Origin: Puniceibacterium sediminis | Lineage (GTDB): Bacteria; Pseudomonadota; Alphaproteobacteria; Rhodobacterales; Rhodobacteraceae | Direction: 5' to 3' | Length of the DNA: 64,000 nucleotides | Assembly (NCBI RefSeq): GCF_900188035.1 | Contig: NZ_FZNN01000001.1 | Coordinates: 1-64,000, forward strand | In this document: in pieces, positions 35,261 to 43,994 of the stretch | How positions within the stretch are numbered: position 1 is the stretch's first letter | How the letters are laid out: every line of letters starts with the position of its first letter | Notes under the pieces: generated by a model | What the model saw: only the letters and a program-made list of their open reading frames with translations | Databases searched by the model: none | Told to the model about the DNA's origin: nothing | Position numbers and translations under genes: made by a program

Positions 35261-36862
35261 TCATTCCATCGTGATGGACGAAAAGTTCTGATACCAGTTC
35301 TGCGCCTGCACAAAGCCTTTGACCTTGGGGGACAGGGCGCGCGGGGCAACGTCGTGGGTGACCATCAGGAACAGTGCGTCGTCCACGTATTTCTCGTGTG
35401 TCTTGCGCAGGACCTTGTCCTGTTCCTCGGGGTCGAAGGTGGTCTTGATCTCGTCAAACAGCGCCTGCATTTCCGGGTCGCAATAGTGGCCCCAGTTGGT
35501 GCCGTTCGGCGCAATCAGATCGCAGGACAAATGGCGGATCAGGCCGGTGAACGGGTCCTGGATGAAGTAGGTGAAGTTGATCGACATCGCCCCTTCGACC
35601 GCCGCATCGGCAGCACCGGCACGCCACAGGTTGATCATCTGGTTCCACTCGACAACCATGAATTCAACCTCGATGCCGACTTCGGCAAGGCTCTGCTGGA
35701 GGTATTCGTTCATCGGCAGCGGCAGCATCTGGCCCGACCCCGAAGGAGAGATCAGCGCCTTGACCTTCAGCGGGTTTTCAACGCTGTAACCTGCCTCGGC
35801 CAGCAGGGCCTTGGCGGCTTCGGGGTCGTACTTGACCTCGAATGTCGGTTCACCGAACCACTGCGACGACGGCGGCAGGAAGCCCTTGGCCGGGACCATC
35901 AGGCCACCCAGCAGGGCGCCCATGCCTTCGCGGTCAATGGCAAGGTTTGCCGCCTTGCGCACGCGGATATCGTTCCAGGGCGACCCTTCCAGACGCGACA
36001 GGTGCCAGGTCCAGTTGTGCGGATAGGCGTTGGACGAAATGGTGAACCCATTGCCGGTCATCGCCGGGATGGTGTCGGGCGCTGGTGCCTCGATCCAGTC
36101 GACCTGACCGGACAGCAGGGCAGCGGCGCGGGCGTTCGGCTCGGGCAGGGGGATCAGCACCATCTTGTCGAGCTTGGGGATACGGGTTTCGTCCCAATAC
36201 GCCTCGTTCGGGACCAGTTCGGCGCGCTCACGCGGCACAAAGGCTTCCAGCTTCCAGGGGCCGGTACCCGACGGCGTGTTGGCGACCTTTTCCCAGTCCT
36301 TGTCCAATGCTTCCCAGTTCGCCTTGGACGACATCAGGATCCATGCCAGCTGATAGGGCAGCGTGGCATCCGGGGTCTTGGTGATGATTTCAAGCGTGTA
36401 GTCGTCAACGGCCGAATAGCTGGCGACGGCCGGAATACGCGATTTGCCCTGCGCAGCCTGACGGGAATCGTACTGTTCGGAGGTGTCGACCAGCAGCTTG
36501 TCAAAGTTCCAGACCGCGTCGGCGGCGGTAAAGGGGCTGCCGTCATGGAAGGTGACGCCTTCGCGCAGCTTCAGGGTCCACTTGGTCTTGTCCTCGGCAT
36601 CGACCGACCATTCGGTGGCAAGGCCGGGGATCAGAACCGACGGTTTGTCGGCGCTGGTCAGGTCCCATTCGATCAGCGAATCATAGACCGTATAGCCCAT
36701 GAACCGCATGCCTTCGCCGCCCTGATCGGTCTGGCCGGTGGTCAGCGGAATGTCGGATGCCGTCATGCCGATACGCAGGGTGCCCTGGGCTGCGGCGCCC
36801 TGTGCACATGTGAGGGAGGCAGCCAGCAGCAGGGCCGCGATCCCTTCCTTGAAGTGTCTCAT
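35261..36862 (-). CDS. Peptide-type ABC importer binding protein (SBP_bac_5)
   Basis: 533 residues, the length of DppA/OppA proteins. The signal peptide (MRHFKEGIAALLLAASLTCAQGA) is cleaved before about residue 26, then the SBP_bac_5 fold: WTLKLREGVTFHDGSPFTAADAVWNFDKLL is typical. The ATG at 36862 is used; a TTG two codons upstream is in frame but less likely. The downstream amidase, RidA, racemase-like and hydratase-like genes suggest the ligand is broken down as a carbon or nitrogen source. The ligand cannot be read from sequence. Confidence 0.9.
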   Translation of the reverse strand: MRHFKEGIAALLLAASLTCAQGAAAQGTLRIGMTASDIPLTTGQTDQGGEGMRFMGYTVYDSLIEWDLTSADKPSVLIPGLATEWSVDAEDKTKWTLKLREGVTFHDGSPFTAADAVWNFDKLLVDTSEQYDSRQAAQGKSRIPAVASYSAVDDYTLEIITKTPDATLPYQLAWILMSSKANWEALDKDWEKVANTPSGTGPWKLEAFVPRERAELVPNEAYWDETRIPKLDKMVLIPLPEPNARAAALLSGQVDWIEAPAPDTIPAMTGNGFTISSNAYPHNWTWHLSRLEGSPWNDIRVRKAANLAIDREGMGALLGGLMVPAKGFLPPSSQWFGEPTFEVKYDPEAAKALLAEAGYSVENPLKVKALISPSGSGQMLPLPMNEYLQQSLAEVGIEVEFMVVEWNQMINLWRAGAADAAVEGAMSINFTYFIQDPFTGLIRHLSCDLIAPNGTNWGHYCDPEMQALFDEIKTTFDPEEQDKVLRKTHEKYVDDALFLMVTHDVAPRALSPKVKGFVQAQNWYQNFSSITME

Positions 36863-36940
36863 GTTCAAACTCCATGTCGTTTCGGGACAGTTGTTGCGTC
36901 CCTTGCGGCACAGGTTGCGCGAGGCAAAAACTCATTCCTG

Positions 36941-36960
36941 CACCAATGAGTCTATTGGTG
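36941..36960. promoter_or_regulatory. Inverted repeat upstream of the peptide-type binding protein gene, candidate operator
   Basis: CACCAAT (36941-36947) and ATTGGTG (36954-36960) form a perfect 7-bp dyad with a 6-bp spacer, about 80 bp upstream of the ATG. A second dyad AATTGA/TCAATT lies at 36977-36997. ATTGGTGCGCT at the first and ATTGGCGCGCT at the second are similar, so the pair may bind one regulator. No regulator gene is beside them. Confidence 0.45.
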
Positions 36961-37290
36961 CGCTAGAAGGCGTTCAAATTGATTGGCGCGCTCAATTGAT
37001 GTGCGGCGCAATGATGGATGGCGAAAAATTGGGCGTGGGTGGGACTTTTGGATCGCGTGTCGCAGGGCGCAGACAGATCCGCTGATGTCGGGGGCAAAAT
37101 TCGGGCCGCACTCAAGCAAAAGGCACCGGGTCGGCGCATTTGAGAGTGTCGATTCGAGCAGCGGACATCAACCGCAGCGCTTGCTGCAAGGGTGGTGAAT
37201 CCGCGCGTCATCACGCAGGGTTCAGCGCCGCAAATCTACCTCGGGCCTGTGACCGGGCCGAAGTCGCTCAGCCAAGCTTATGGGGGAGGG

Positions 37291-37321
37291 GGACTCTGCC
37301 AGGGGGCGCCCGGCAGAGTCC
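37291..37321. terminator. Hairpin downstream of a transglutaminase-like gene
   Basis: A perfect 10-bp stem GGACTCTGCC/GGCAGAGTCC with an 11-nt GC-rich loop lies 30 bp beyond the stop codon of the gene ending at 37351. There is no clear T-run on the minus strand, so it may act as a weak terminator or 3'-end stabiliser. Confidence 0.5.
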
Positions 37322-37350
37322 TGTCTGTCTTGATCTGGCTTTGCGTCGGC

Positions 37351-38448
37351 TCAGGCCGTCAGTTCGCGCGCGGTGATGGTGTAATAGCGGCGGTCCATGT
37401 CCAGCGGATCGAACCGCTCACCAGCCACTTCGGCCTGCGGGTACATCAGGAATTCAACCGCACCATTGTCCGAACCGGGCAGCACCACGTCATGGGCAAA
37501 GTTATAGGCGATCCAGTTGCCTTCCCAGCCGCCGAACAGCGCGGCGCGGGCATCGACGACCTTGGGGTCATCCAGCGCCAGATCCTTGGGCGGCTCTTCC
37601 AGCATGACCTTGCGCACATCTGCCGGATCAACCGCGACCCAGCCGAAGCCGTCGAGGAAGACTTCGGCGCGGCAATGCTGCGCCTTGGTCACATCGGGGG
37701 AACCGGCGCCAAGGCTCTTGTAGCCAAAGGCCGATTTCGCCACGCGCAGGCCATAGACATCCCGCGACGGCAGACCGGCAGCGCGGGCCAGCCCGACATA
37801 CAGCGAATTGAGGTCGGCACATTTGCCCGTCAGGTCACCCACGGCCAGCATCGATGCCACATCACCCAGCCCGCAGCCACGGGTTTCCGGGTTGCGCGCG
37901 GTGTTTTCCACGATCCAGTCATAGATCAGGCGCGCCTTTTCCAGATCGCTGTCCGCACCGGCGGTGATCTTGTCCGAGGTTTCCTTGACCAGACCATCAG
38001 TCGGGATCAGCGCGGTTGCAGATGTATAAAGCGTACGCTCCTGCGCCGACAGTTCCGGCGTCTGGCCGGGCTGGGTCAGGTCCGTGTCGCGGCCCTGGGC
38101 CGAGATGGTATTGACCAGATCAAGCACCTTGTCGCTGGTGCCTGCATCCCATTCAGCATGCAGCATGGCCACACCATTGTCCGGGTTGGTCACGATTTCG
38201 GCGCGGTCTGCGTTGGTCGTCCAGTCGGTCGCGCCGGGCGTCATCCAGCCTGCTTCGTCAACGGCGGGCAGCGGCACCCAGATCTGCGCCGCTTCGGTTG
38301 TTGCGGGCAGGGCGATGCGCGTGGTGATTTCAAACTTGTGCCATCCATCGGGCGCGGGGCTGAAGGCCGCCATTGCGCCGCGGGGCAGCATGGCAAACAT
38401 CGATGCTGCAACACCGGCTGTCATCACTGTGCGTCTGTTCATGTCCAT
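37351..38448 (-). CDS. Transglutaminase-like protein with twin-Arg-type signal
   Basis: 365 residues. The N-terminus MDMNRRTVMTAGVAASM ... AMA is a signal with an Arg-Arg pair, suggesting Tat or Sec export. The C-terminal half is a transglutaminase-like (papain-fold) domain: nucleophile Cys in LTGKCADLNSLYVGLARAAG, His in QHCRAEVFLDG, Asp in WVAVDPAD. Such domains are often peptidases or amidases. The ATG at 38448 follows AGGAG (38456-38460) with 7-nt spacing. The frame upstream of it lacks a ribosome binding site. It is one of three related genes in a row; substrate unknown. Confidence 0.82.
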   Translation of the reverse strand: MDMNRRTVMTAGVAASMFAMLPRGAMAAFSPAPDGWHKFEITTRIALPATTEAAQIWVPLPAVDEAGWMTPGATDWTTNADRAEIVTNPDNGVAMLHAEWDAGTSDKVLDLVNTISAQGRDTDLTQPGQTPELSAQERTLYTSATALIPTDGLVKETSDKITAGADSDLEKARLIYDWIVENTARNPETRGCGLGDVASMLAVGDLTGKCADLNSLYVGLARAAGLPSRDVYGLRVAKSAFGYKSLGAGSPDVTKAQHCRAEVFLDGFGWVAVDPADVRKVMLEEPPKDLALDDPKVVDARAALFGGWEGNWIAYNFAHDVVLPGSDNGAVEFLMYPQAEVAGERFDPLDMDRRYYTITARELTA

Positions 38449-38518
38449 GTCGCAACTCCTATGAATAAGGTCGGCAGCTTTAGGCACCTGTCGGGCGATC
38501 TGCAAGCCGGTGGCGGAA

Positions 38519-39388
38519 TCAATCCATATTGGTAACGGTGACCGAAACGGTAAGGCCCAGAAAGACAGCGCCGTTGCCACTGTAGCTGCCGGAAATCGGT
38601 GATGCCTGTGTCGGTGTGCGGGTCGTCGCAACCCGGATCAACGCGCTGCCCGCAGTCAGCCGGTTGGTCGGATCGAACTCGATCCAGCCCTCGCCCGGCA
38701 CAAAGACATCGGCCCAGGCATGGGTCGCCCCGCCACCGACCGGCGCATCCGGCCCTGCACCGGAATCTAGGTATCCTGTGACGAACCGCGCGGCAAAGCC
38801 GAACCGGCGCGTCGCCTCCATGAACAGAAAGGCAAAGTCACGGCAGGTGCCCAGCCCCTTGGCAATGGTTTCGCCCGCCGTCTGTGTGCCCATCTCTTCG
38901 CGCCGGGAATATCCGGTGACGCGGTGGATGGTGTGGCTCAGGCTGCGCAGAAAGGGGACCGCGCTGCCGGGCCGGTCGGTGAAATGCTGCGCAAGCCACT
39001 GGTCCAGCACCCCGGCATCCTGCGGATTGTGAAGATCCACATAGGGCGACAGATCCCGCGCGTCTTCGTCGGAATAGACAAAGGGGTAGGGGCAGACATG
39101 GTCCCCCTCCATCCGGGCATGGACGTCTGACCCATAGCGCCGCAACAGCAGCTCACTTTCGATGAAAAGCGAGTCGGTGGGTTCTGAAAAGGTCGCCTCG
39201 GCAATGGAATTCCCGAAGGTGTCGAAATACCAGCGCAGCTCGGCCCGGGGACGGATCGTCAGCACCGCGTCATCCACCCACAGATCGTGCCCGTCGCGTG
39301 GCCGCAACATGAGCTTGTGCGGGTTCAGCGTGATCTTCCGGTCGTACTTGTATTCGGTCCGGTGGAGGATGCGTAAACTTCGGGGCAC
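38519..39388 (-). CDS. Transglutaminase-like protein with bacterial N-terminal domain
   Basis: 289 residues, cytoplasmic. The N-terminal Bact_transglu_N-type region opens LRILHRTEYKYDRKITLNPH. The catalytic domain follows: Cys in LGTCRDFAFLFMEATRRFG, His in GGATHAWADVFVPG, Asp in WIEFDPTN, so the triad is complete. No ATG fits; GTG at 39388 is preferred because it precedes the conserved opening and has GGAAAGG just upstream. A longer frame exists to a TTG at 39481. It is divergent from the third transglutaminase-like gene. Confidence 0.82.
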   Translation of the reverse strand: MPRSLRILHRTEYKYDRKITLNPHKLMLRPRDGHDLWVDDAVLTIRPRAELRWYFDTFGNSIAEATFSEPTDSLFIESELLLRRYGSDVHARMEGDHVCPYPFVYSDEDARDLSPYVDLHNPQDAGVLDQWLAQHFTDRPGSAVPFLRSLSHTIHRVTGYSRREEMGTQTAGETIAKGLGTCRDFAFLFMEATRRFGFAARFVTGYLDSGAGPDAPVGGGATHAWADVFVPGEGWIEFDPTNRLTAGSALIRVATTRTPTQASPISGSYSGNGAVFLGLTVSVTVTNMD

Positions 39389-39483
39389 TGGAACCTTTCC
39401 GGTACAGGCGCGTTTCCACTCTGCGCAATGGCTCTGCAATGCTGAACCATCGCCCTCTCTACTCCTAAAAACAAGGACCAACC

Positions 39484-40377
39484 ATGCTCATCCGTTTCGG
39501 ATTCGAGATTGATATCGAATGTTCGGCCCCGGTGCCGATGCTCCTGGCTCTCTCGACCCACAGTGCGCTTGACGGGCGGTTGATCGGAAACGACGTCGTG
39601 CGCGCGCCTCAGCAAAGCGACGCGCGAAGCTATATCGACCGCTTCGGGAACCGCATTACCCGGATTGTCGCCCTTCCCGGATCGACCAGGCTTTGGTCGG
39701 ACTGCGTTGTCGATTTCGATGGCCAGAAAGACGTGCAGGCCCCAGCCGCCGCGCAGCATGCAATTTCCGAACTTCCCGACGAGGTCCTCAGCTACCTGCT
39801 GCCCAGCCGCTATTGCGACAGTGACAACCTCACCTCGCAGGCCTGGGGAATGTTCGGCCAGACCGCCAAAGGCTGGCAGCGGGTCGAGGCGATCGTGGCC
39901 TACGTCAACAACCACGTGACCTTTGGCTATCACTACGGTCGGGCGAACAAGACCGCGTCCGAGGTGTTTCACGAAAGGACCGGCGTCTGCCGCGACTTTG
40001 CGCATCTGTCGATCGCATTCTGCCGCGCGATGAACATTCCGGCGCGCTATGCCAGCGGTTATCTTGGCGACATCGGCGTGCCCTATTCCGGGCCGGGCGA
40101 TTTCTGCGCCTGGTTCGAGGTGTATCTGGACGGCCGCTGGTACACCTTCGATGCGCGCTACAACACGCCCCGGGCGGGGCGCATCCTGATGGTGCGCGGC
40201 GCGGATGCTGCCGATGTGGCGATGATCACATCCTTTGGCAGCCATAACCTCAAATATTTCCGGGTCTGGACCGATCAGATAGAAGACGGCCTGTCGGACA
40301 CGGCAATACGCGACATGCTCCAGACCCGCCCCAACGGCGAGCCGCTGGTCTATCCCTCATCCGCGCGGGTGGCCTGA
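39484..40377 (+). CDS. Transglutaminase-like protein with Cys in the catalytic His position
   Basis: 297 residues, cytoplasmic, related to the neighbouring gene. Nucleophile Cys169 is in TGVCRDFAHLSIAFC and Asp223 in WYTFDAR. The motif that normally reads HAWFE reads CAWFE, with Cys208 (codon TGC) where the catalytic His is expected. The protein may thus be inactive, use another base, or bind a ligand. The ATG at 39484 has an AAGGA site about 6 nt upstream. The gene is divergent from 38519-39388. Confidence 0.82.
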   Translation: MLIRFGFEIDIECSAPVPMLLALSTHSALDGRLIGNDVVRAPQQSDARSYIDRFGNRITRIVALPGSTRLWSDCVVDFDGQKDVQAPAAAQHAISELPDEVLSYLLPSRYCDSDNLTSQAWGMFGQTAKGWQRVEAIVAYVNNHVTFGYHYGRANKTASEVFHERTGVCRDFAHLSIAFCRAMNIPARYASGYLGDIGVPYSGPGDFCAWFEVYLDGRWYTFDARYNTPRAGRILMVRGADAADVAMITSFGSHNLKYFRVWTDQIEDGLSDTAIRDMLQTRPNGEPLVYPSSARVA

Positions 40378-40405
40378 GACGGGTTCTCAGGCCACGACAC
40401 TCGGC

Positions 40406-40720
40406 TCAGTCCTTCTTGCCGACATTCTCGGCAAAGGCGGTCTCGAACGCCGCCTGCTTGGCCCCTGACGCCTCGGTTTGGTGCTGGGCTTTCCATTCGT
40501 CCATCGTCATGCCGTAGAAGGCCTCGCGGCCCTCGTCCTTGCTCATCTCTATGCCGCGTTCGTTCGCGGACTCCTGATACCAGCGGGACAGGCAGTTGCG
40601 GCAGAAACCGGCCATGTTCATCAGGTCGATGTTCTGCACATCGGTGCGGTCCTGCATCAGGTGCTGGCGCAACCGGCGAAAGGCCGCAGCCTCAAGCTCG
40701 ATACGGGTCTGTTCATCCAT
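40406..40720 (-). CDS. DUF1244 family protein
   Basis: 104 residues, matching the DUF1244 family of alphaproteobacteria, helical, with the conserved AAAFRRLRQHL, NIDLMNMAGFCRNCLSRW (a CxxC pair) and EAFYGMTMDEWK segments. Function not established. It follows the N-formylglutamate amidohydrolase gene by 20 bp on the same strand, so cotranscription is likely. The C-terminal tail after about residue 85 is Ala/Glu-rich and less conserved. Confidence 0.88.
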   Translation of the reverse strand: MDEQTRIELEAAAFRRLRQHLMQDRTDVQNIDLMNMAGFCRNCLSRWYQESANERGIEMSKDEGREAFYGMTMDEWKAQHQTEASGAKQAAFETAFAENVGKKD

Positions 40721-40740
40721 GTCTCAAATCCTCCATAGCT

Positions 40741-41478
40741 TCATACATCGGCACGCCGCAGCGCCTCTTCAAGCATGGGGGCCAGTCGCGCACCCCATGC
40801 CGCCTGCGTTTCTTCCGTCTCGATCAGATCGCTGCGCAGCTCGATCAGCGTGTTCTGCCGCCCGTGTTTCAGCCCGTGCTGATCAACGCAATCGCCTGGC
40901 AGGTGCCCGGGATAGGGCTGGTTGCGCCCCACGGCCAGATCCGGCTCTGCATCCAGCAGCGTGATCAGCGGGTCCGACAGACGCCGGTCCCAGGCGTGCA
41001 GGATACCGATGTGCCAGGGCCGTTCAGGGCGACCGCGCAACTGGCGTGTAAAGGAATGCACCGCCACGATCACAGTATCCTCGCGCCGCGCTGCCAACTC
41101 CTCCAGCGCCGTGTGATAGGGCCGGTAATAGGCCGCCAGCCTGCGCTCTTTCTCTGCGGCGTCCGCCTTGCGGTTCGCAGGGATCACCGATCCGTCATAA
41201 AGCCGCATCAGCAGCGTCGGATCATCCTCGCCCCGGTTCGGGTCGATCACCAGCCGCGAAAAGTTCGAACAGATCACCGGCGCGCCCAAAGCCTCCCCCA
41301 GCGCGCGCGACACCCCCGCTGCGCCAATGTCATAGGCGATGTGGCGTGCCATATCTTCGGGCGGCAGTCCCAAAGATGCCTCTAATTCGGGCGGCACGAT
41401 GTTGGCCGCATGGTCGCAGGTGATCAGCCACGGGCTGTTTCGCCCGGCGCCAACTATATGGTAAGGGGTGTAGGTCAT
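40741..41478 (-). CDS. N-formylglutamate amidohydrolase family protein
   Basis: 245 residues of the FGase superfamily, which releases formate and glutamate from N-formylglutamate in histidine degradation. Motifs: WLITCDHAANIVPPEL, AYDIGAAGVSRALGE, FSRLVIDPNRGEDDPTL, and VHSFTRQLRGRPERPWHIGIL. No other hut genes are near, and many marine alphaproteobacteria keep this gene beside DUF1244, so the substrate could differ. The ATG at 41478 gives the family opening MTYTPYHI; an ATG 8 codons upstream lacks a good ribosome binding site. Confidence 0.85.
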   Translation of the reverse strand: MTYTPYHIVGAGRNSPWLITCDHAANIVPPELEASLGLPPEDMARHIAYDIGAAGVSRALGEALGAPVICSNFSRLVIDPNRGEDDPTLLMRLYDGSVIPANRKADAAEKERRLAAYYRPYHTALEELAARREDTVIVAVHSFTRQLRGRPERPWHIGILHAWDRRLSDPLITLLDAEPDLAVGRNQPYPGHLPGDCVDQHGLKHGRQNTLIELRSDLIETEETQAAWGARLAPMLEEALRRADV

Positions 41479-41620
41479 GGGTATGTCATCTCTCCGGCGC
41501 ATCTCATAGAGGAGTTGCGCGCTTTAGGGAAATACGCAATAAGGGCACTAATATGTTAGCGGTAACTAAGGCTCGGGAGACCCCGGTCAGGCCGCTGAAA
41601 TTCCGAACAGGACAGTGAAT

Positions 41621-43066
41621 ATGAGACGTTTGCGCAATGTGAAAATCGTGGCCACGCTCGGGCCGGCTTCGTCCGATTACGAGATGATCCGCAAGCTGCA
41701 CGAGGCCGGGGCTGATGTGTTCCGCCTCAACATGAGCCACGGCAGCCATGACGAGATTCGCGAACGCCACGCGATCATCCGCCAGATCGAGGTGGATCTG
41801 AACAGCCCCATCGGCATCCTGGCTGACCTTCAGGGGCCGAAACTGCGCGTCGGTGTCTTTGCCGGTGACGAAGAAGAGCTGGTTGCAGGTGCCGAATTCC
41901 GTCTGGATCTCGATAGTGCCGAAGGCGACGCGAACCGCGTGAACCTTCCCCATCCCGAAATTTTTGCAGCACTCGAACCCGGCGCGCACCTGTTGGTGAA
42001 CGACGGCAAGATCCGCCTCAAGGTCAAGGATTGCGGCAAGGATTACGCAAATTGCATCGTGATCACCGGCGGGACGATTTCCAACCGCAAGGGCGTGAAC
42101 GTTCCCGACGTGGTGCTGCCGCTGGCCGCCCTGTCGGAAAAGGACCGCAAGGATCTGGAATTCGTCTGCCAGCTGGGTGTCGACTGGCTCGCCCTCAGCT
42201 TTGTGCAGCGTCCCGAGGATGTGCTTGAGGCGCGCGAGCTGTGCAAAGGCCGCGCCGCGATCCTGTCCAAGATCGAAAAACCGGCCGGTGTGAAAGCCTT
42301 TAACGAGATCCTCGAAGTGTCCGACGGCATCATGGTCGCACGCGGCGATCTGGGCGTCGAACTGCCGGTGCAGAACGTCCCGCCGATCCAGAAACGCCTG
42401 ATCCGCAAGTGCCGCGCCGCCGCCAAGCCGGTGATCGTCGCCACTCAGATGCTCGAATCGATGATCGAATCGCCGATGCCGACCCGGGCCGAAGTTTCGG
42501 ACGTCGCAACCGCCATCTATGAAGGTGCCGATGCCATCATGCTCTCGGCTGAATCCGCGGCCGGCTCCTATCCGGTCGAGGCAGTGACCACCATGCACAA
42601 CGTCGCGATGGAGGTCGAAAGCGACCCGACCTACCGCGAGGTGATCGAAGCATCGCGCACCGCCAAGCGCACCTCGATCGCCGATGGTATCGTGGCCGCC
42701 GCGCGCGAGATTGCCGAGACGACGGATATCAAGGCGATCTGCTGTTTCACTCAAAAGGGCACGACCGCCCTTCTGGTGGCGCGCGAACGCCCCCGCGTTC
42801 CGATCCTGGCGCTGACCTCATCGCTGTCCACGGCGCGGCGTCTGGCGCTGCTCTGGGGGACGAATACCGTTCAGGTCGGCGTGCTCGAACGCTTCAAAGA
42901 GGCGGTGGTCAGTGCGGCCCGCGCCGCGCGCGAAGGCGGCTATGCCACGACAACCGATCAGATCGTGGTCACGGCCGGTGTGCCCTTCAATACCTCGGGG
43001 ACGACCAACATCCTGCGCGTCGCGCCCTGCGACGAACGGCTGATCTACGCCACCGATCCGGGTTGA
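41621..43066 (+). CDS. pyk: Pyruvate kinase
   Basis: 481 residues. It converts phosphoenolpyruvate and ADP to pyruvate and ATP. Motifs: KIVATLGPAS and FRLNMSHGSH near the N-terminus, ILADLQGPKLRVG, the active-site ILSKIEKPAGV segment (catalytic Lys), MVARGDLGVELP (Mg ligands), and ATQMLESMIESPMPTRAEVSDVATA. The C-terminal effector-type domain is present. The ATG at 41621 is preferred over a GTG two codons earlier; AGGACA lies upstream. Monocistronic by context. Confidence 0.96.
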   Translation: MRRLRNVKIVATLGPASSDYEMIRKLHEAGADVFRLNMSHGSHDEIRERHAIIRQIEVDLNSPIGILADLQGPKLRVGVFAGDEEELVAGAEFRLDLDSAEGDANRVNLPHPEIFAALEPGAHLLVNDGKIRLKVKDCGKDYANCIVITGGTISNRKGVNVPDVVLPLAALSEKDRKDLEFVCQLGVDWLALSFVQRPEDVLEARELCKGRAAILSKIEKPAGVKAFNEILEVSDGIMVARGDLGVELPVQNVPPIQKRLIRKCRAAAKPVIVATQMLESMIESPMPTRAEVSDVATAIYEGADAIMLSAESAAGSYPVEAVTTMHNVAMEVESDPTYREVIEASRTAKRTSIADGIVAAAREIAETTDIKAICCFTQKGTTALLVARERPRVPILALTSSLSTARRLALLWGTNTVQVGVLERFKEAVVSAARAAREGGYATTTDQIVVTAGVPFNTSGTTNILRVAPCDERLIYATDPG

Positions 43067-43179
43067 TCCGGCTCTGGTGATCGGGCGGCTGATCTGACCG
43101 GGGTTCCTCCCGCAAGGCTCAGCGCCCGATCCACAGTACCCGTCCGGCCCGGTCGGGCACTCGCCCATACGATACCCCC

Positions 43180-43208
43180 TTGCAACACCGATCCAGCCCG
43201 CCTATACG
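43180..43208 (+). promoter_or_regulatory. Sigma-70-type promoter of rpmI-rplT
   Basis: TTGCAA (43180-43185), a 17-bp spacer, and TATACG (43203-43208) form a good housekeeping promoter. Transcription would start near 43215, leaving a leader of about 75 nt before rpmI. The infC gene that often precedes rpmI is absent here, so a dedicated promoter makes sense. Confidence 0.65.
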
Positions 43209-43289
43209 GCCCGCTCAATCACCGTGTGTCCGGCCCACGTGGCATGCCGAGTCGCACGTCCTACCGACCCAAAAGTTAAGGAGACGGAA

Positions 43290-43490
43290 ATGCCCAAGAT
43301 GAAGACCAAGTCGAGCGCCAAAAAGCGCTTCAAGGTGACTGCCACCGGCAAGGTGATGGCAGGCCAGGCCGGCAAACGGCACGGCATGATCAAACGCTCC
43401 ACCAAGTTCATCCGCGACGCGCGCGGGACGACAGCCCTGTCGGCCCCCGACGCCAAGATCGTCAAGGGCTATATGCCCTACGACCGCTGA
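43290..43490 (+). CDS. rpmI: 50S ribosomal protein L35
   Basis: 66 residues, highly basic. The opening [17 protein letters not shown] and the KRHGMIKRS segment are typical of L35. An AAGGAG site lies 8 nt before the ATG at 43290; the frame continues upstream, but those residues are not L35. rplT follows after 31 bp, the usual pair. Confidence 0.97.
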   Translation: MPKMKTKSSAKKRFKVTATGKVMAGQAGKRHGMIKRSTKFIRDARGTTALSAPDAKIVKGYMPYDR

Positions 43491-43521
43491 TAGACCTGTA
43501 GATAGTTAAGGAGCCGCAATC

Positions 43522-43887
43522 ATGGCAAGAGTCAAAGGTGGGACAGTTACCCACGCCCGTCACAAGAAAATCACCGACCAAGCCAAAGGTTACTATGGCC
43601 GTCGCAAGAACACCTTCAAGGTAGCCGCACAGGCCGTCGACAAGGCAAACCAGTACGCCACACGTGACCGCAAGAACCGCAAGCGCAACTTCCGCGCGCT
43701 GTGGATCCAGCGGATCAACGCTGCTGTGCGCATGTACGACGATACGCTGACATATTCGCGTTTCATCAACGGCATGGCGCTGGCAGGGATCGAAGTCGAC
43801 CGCAAGGTTCTGGCCGATCTCGCCGTGCACGAGCCCGAGGCGTTCAACGCCATCGCCGCTCAGGCAAAGGCCGCACTGCCCGCCTGA
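43522..43887 (+). CDS. rplT: 50S ribosomal protein L20
   Basis: 121 residues, the normal length. It opens [35 protein letters not shown] and contains the [19 protein letters not shown] block. L20 helps assemble the 50S subunit and represses its own operon in E. coli. No leader pseudoknot was tested here. AAGGAG precedes the ATG. A strong terminator follows. Confidence 0.97.
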   Translation: MARVKGGTVTHARHKKITDQAKGYYGRRKNTFKVAAQAVDKANQYATRDRKNRKRNFRALWIQRINAAVRMYDDTLTYSRFINGMALAGIEVDRKVLADLAVHEPEAFNAIAAQAKAALPA

Positions 43888-43913
43888 CCCTTTCAAGGTC
43901 ACGAATTTGAAAT

Positions 43914-43941
43914 CGCCGCGAGTAACCCTCGCGGCGTTTTT
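43914..43941 (+). terminator. Rho-independent terminator after rplT
   Basis: The 9-bp stem CGCCGCGAG (43914-43922) / CTCGCGGCG (43928-43936) has a 5-nt loop and is followed by TTTTT (43937-43941). It ends the rpmI-rplT transcript 27 bp after the stop codon. Confidence 0.92.
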
Positions 43942-43994
43942 GCATGTCCGGACCAGTGCGCCCCTAATGAATCCGAACCGCGCCGCCAGGACCA

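Larger units (their letters stand above)
36863..37350. other. Gene-free stretch between the ABC binding protein and a transglutaminase gene
   Basis: 488 bases with no convincing gene. The end nearer the binding protein holds two inverted repeats (36941-36960 and 36977-36997), probably part of its control region. The other end has a hairpin at 37291-37321. Open frames in between are short, overlap each other on both strands, and show no family motif. Confidence 0.6.

Noticed and set aside
43067-43289. L20 autoregulatory pseudoknot in the rpmI leader
   Set aside because: The leader from the predicted start is only about 75 nt and I could not draw the known fold with confidence by eye.
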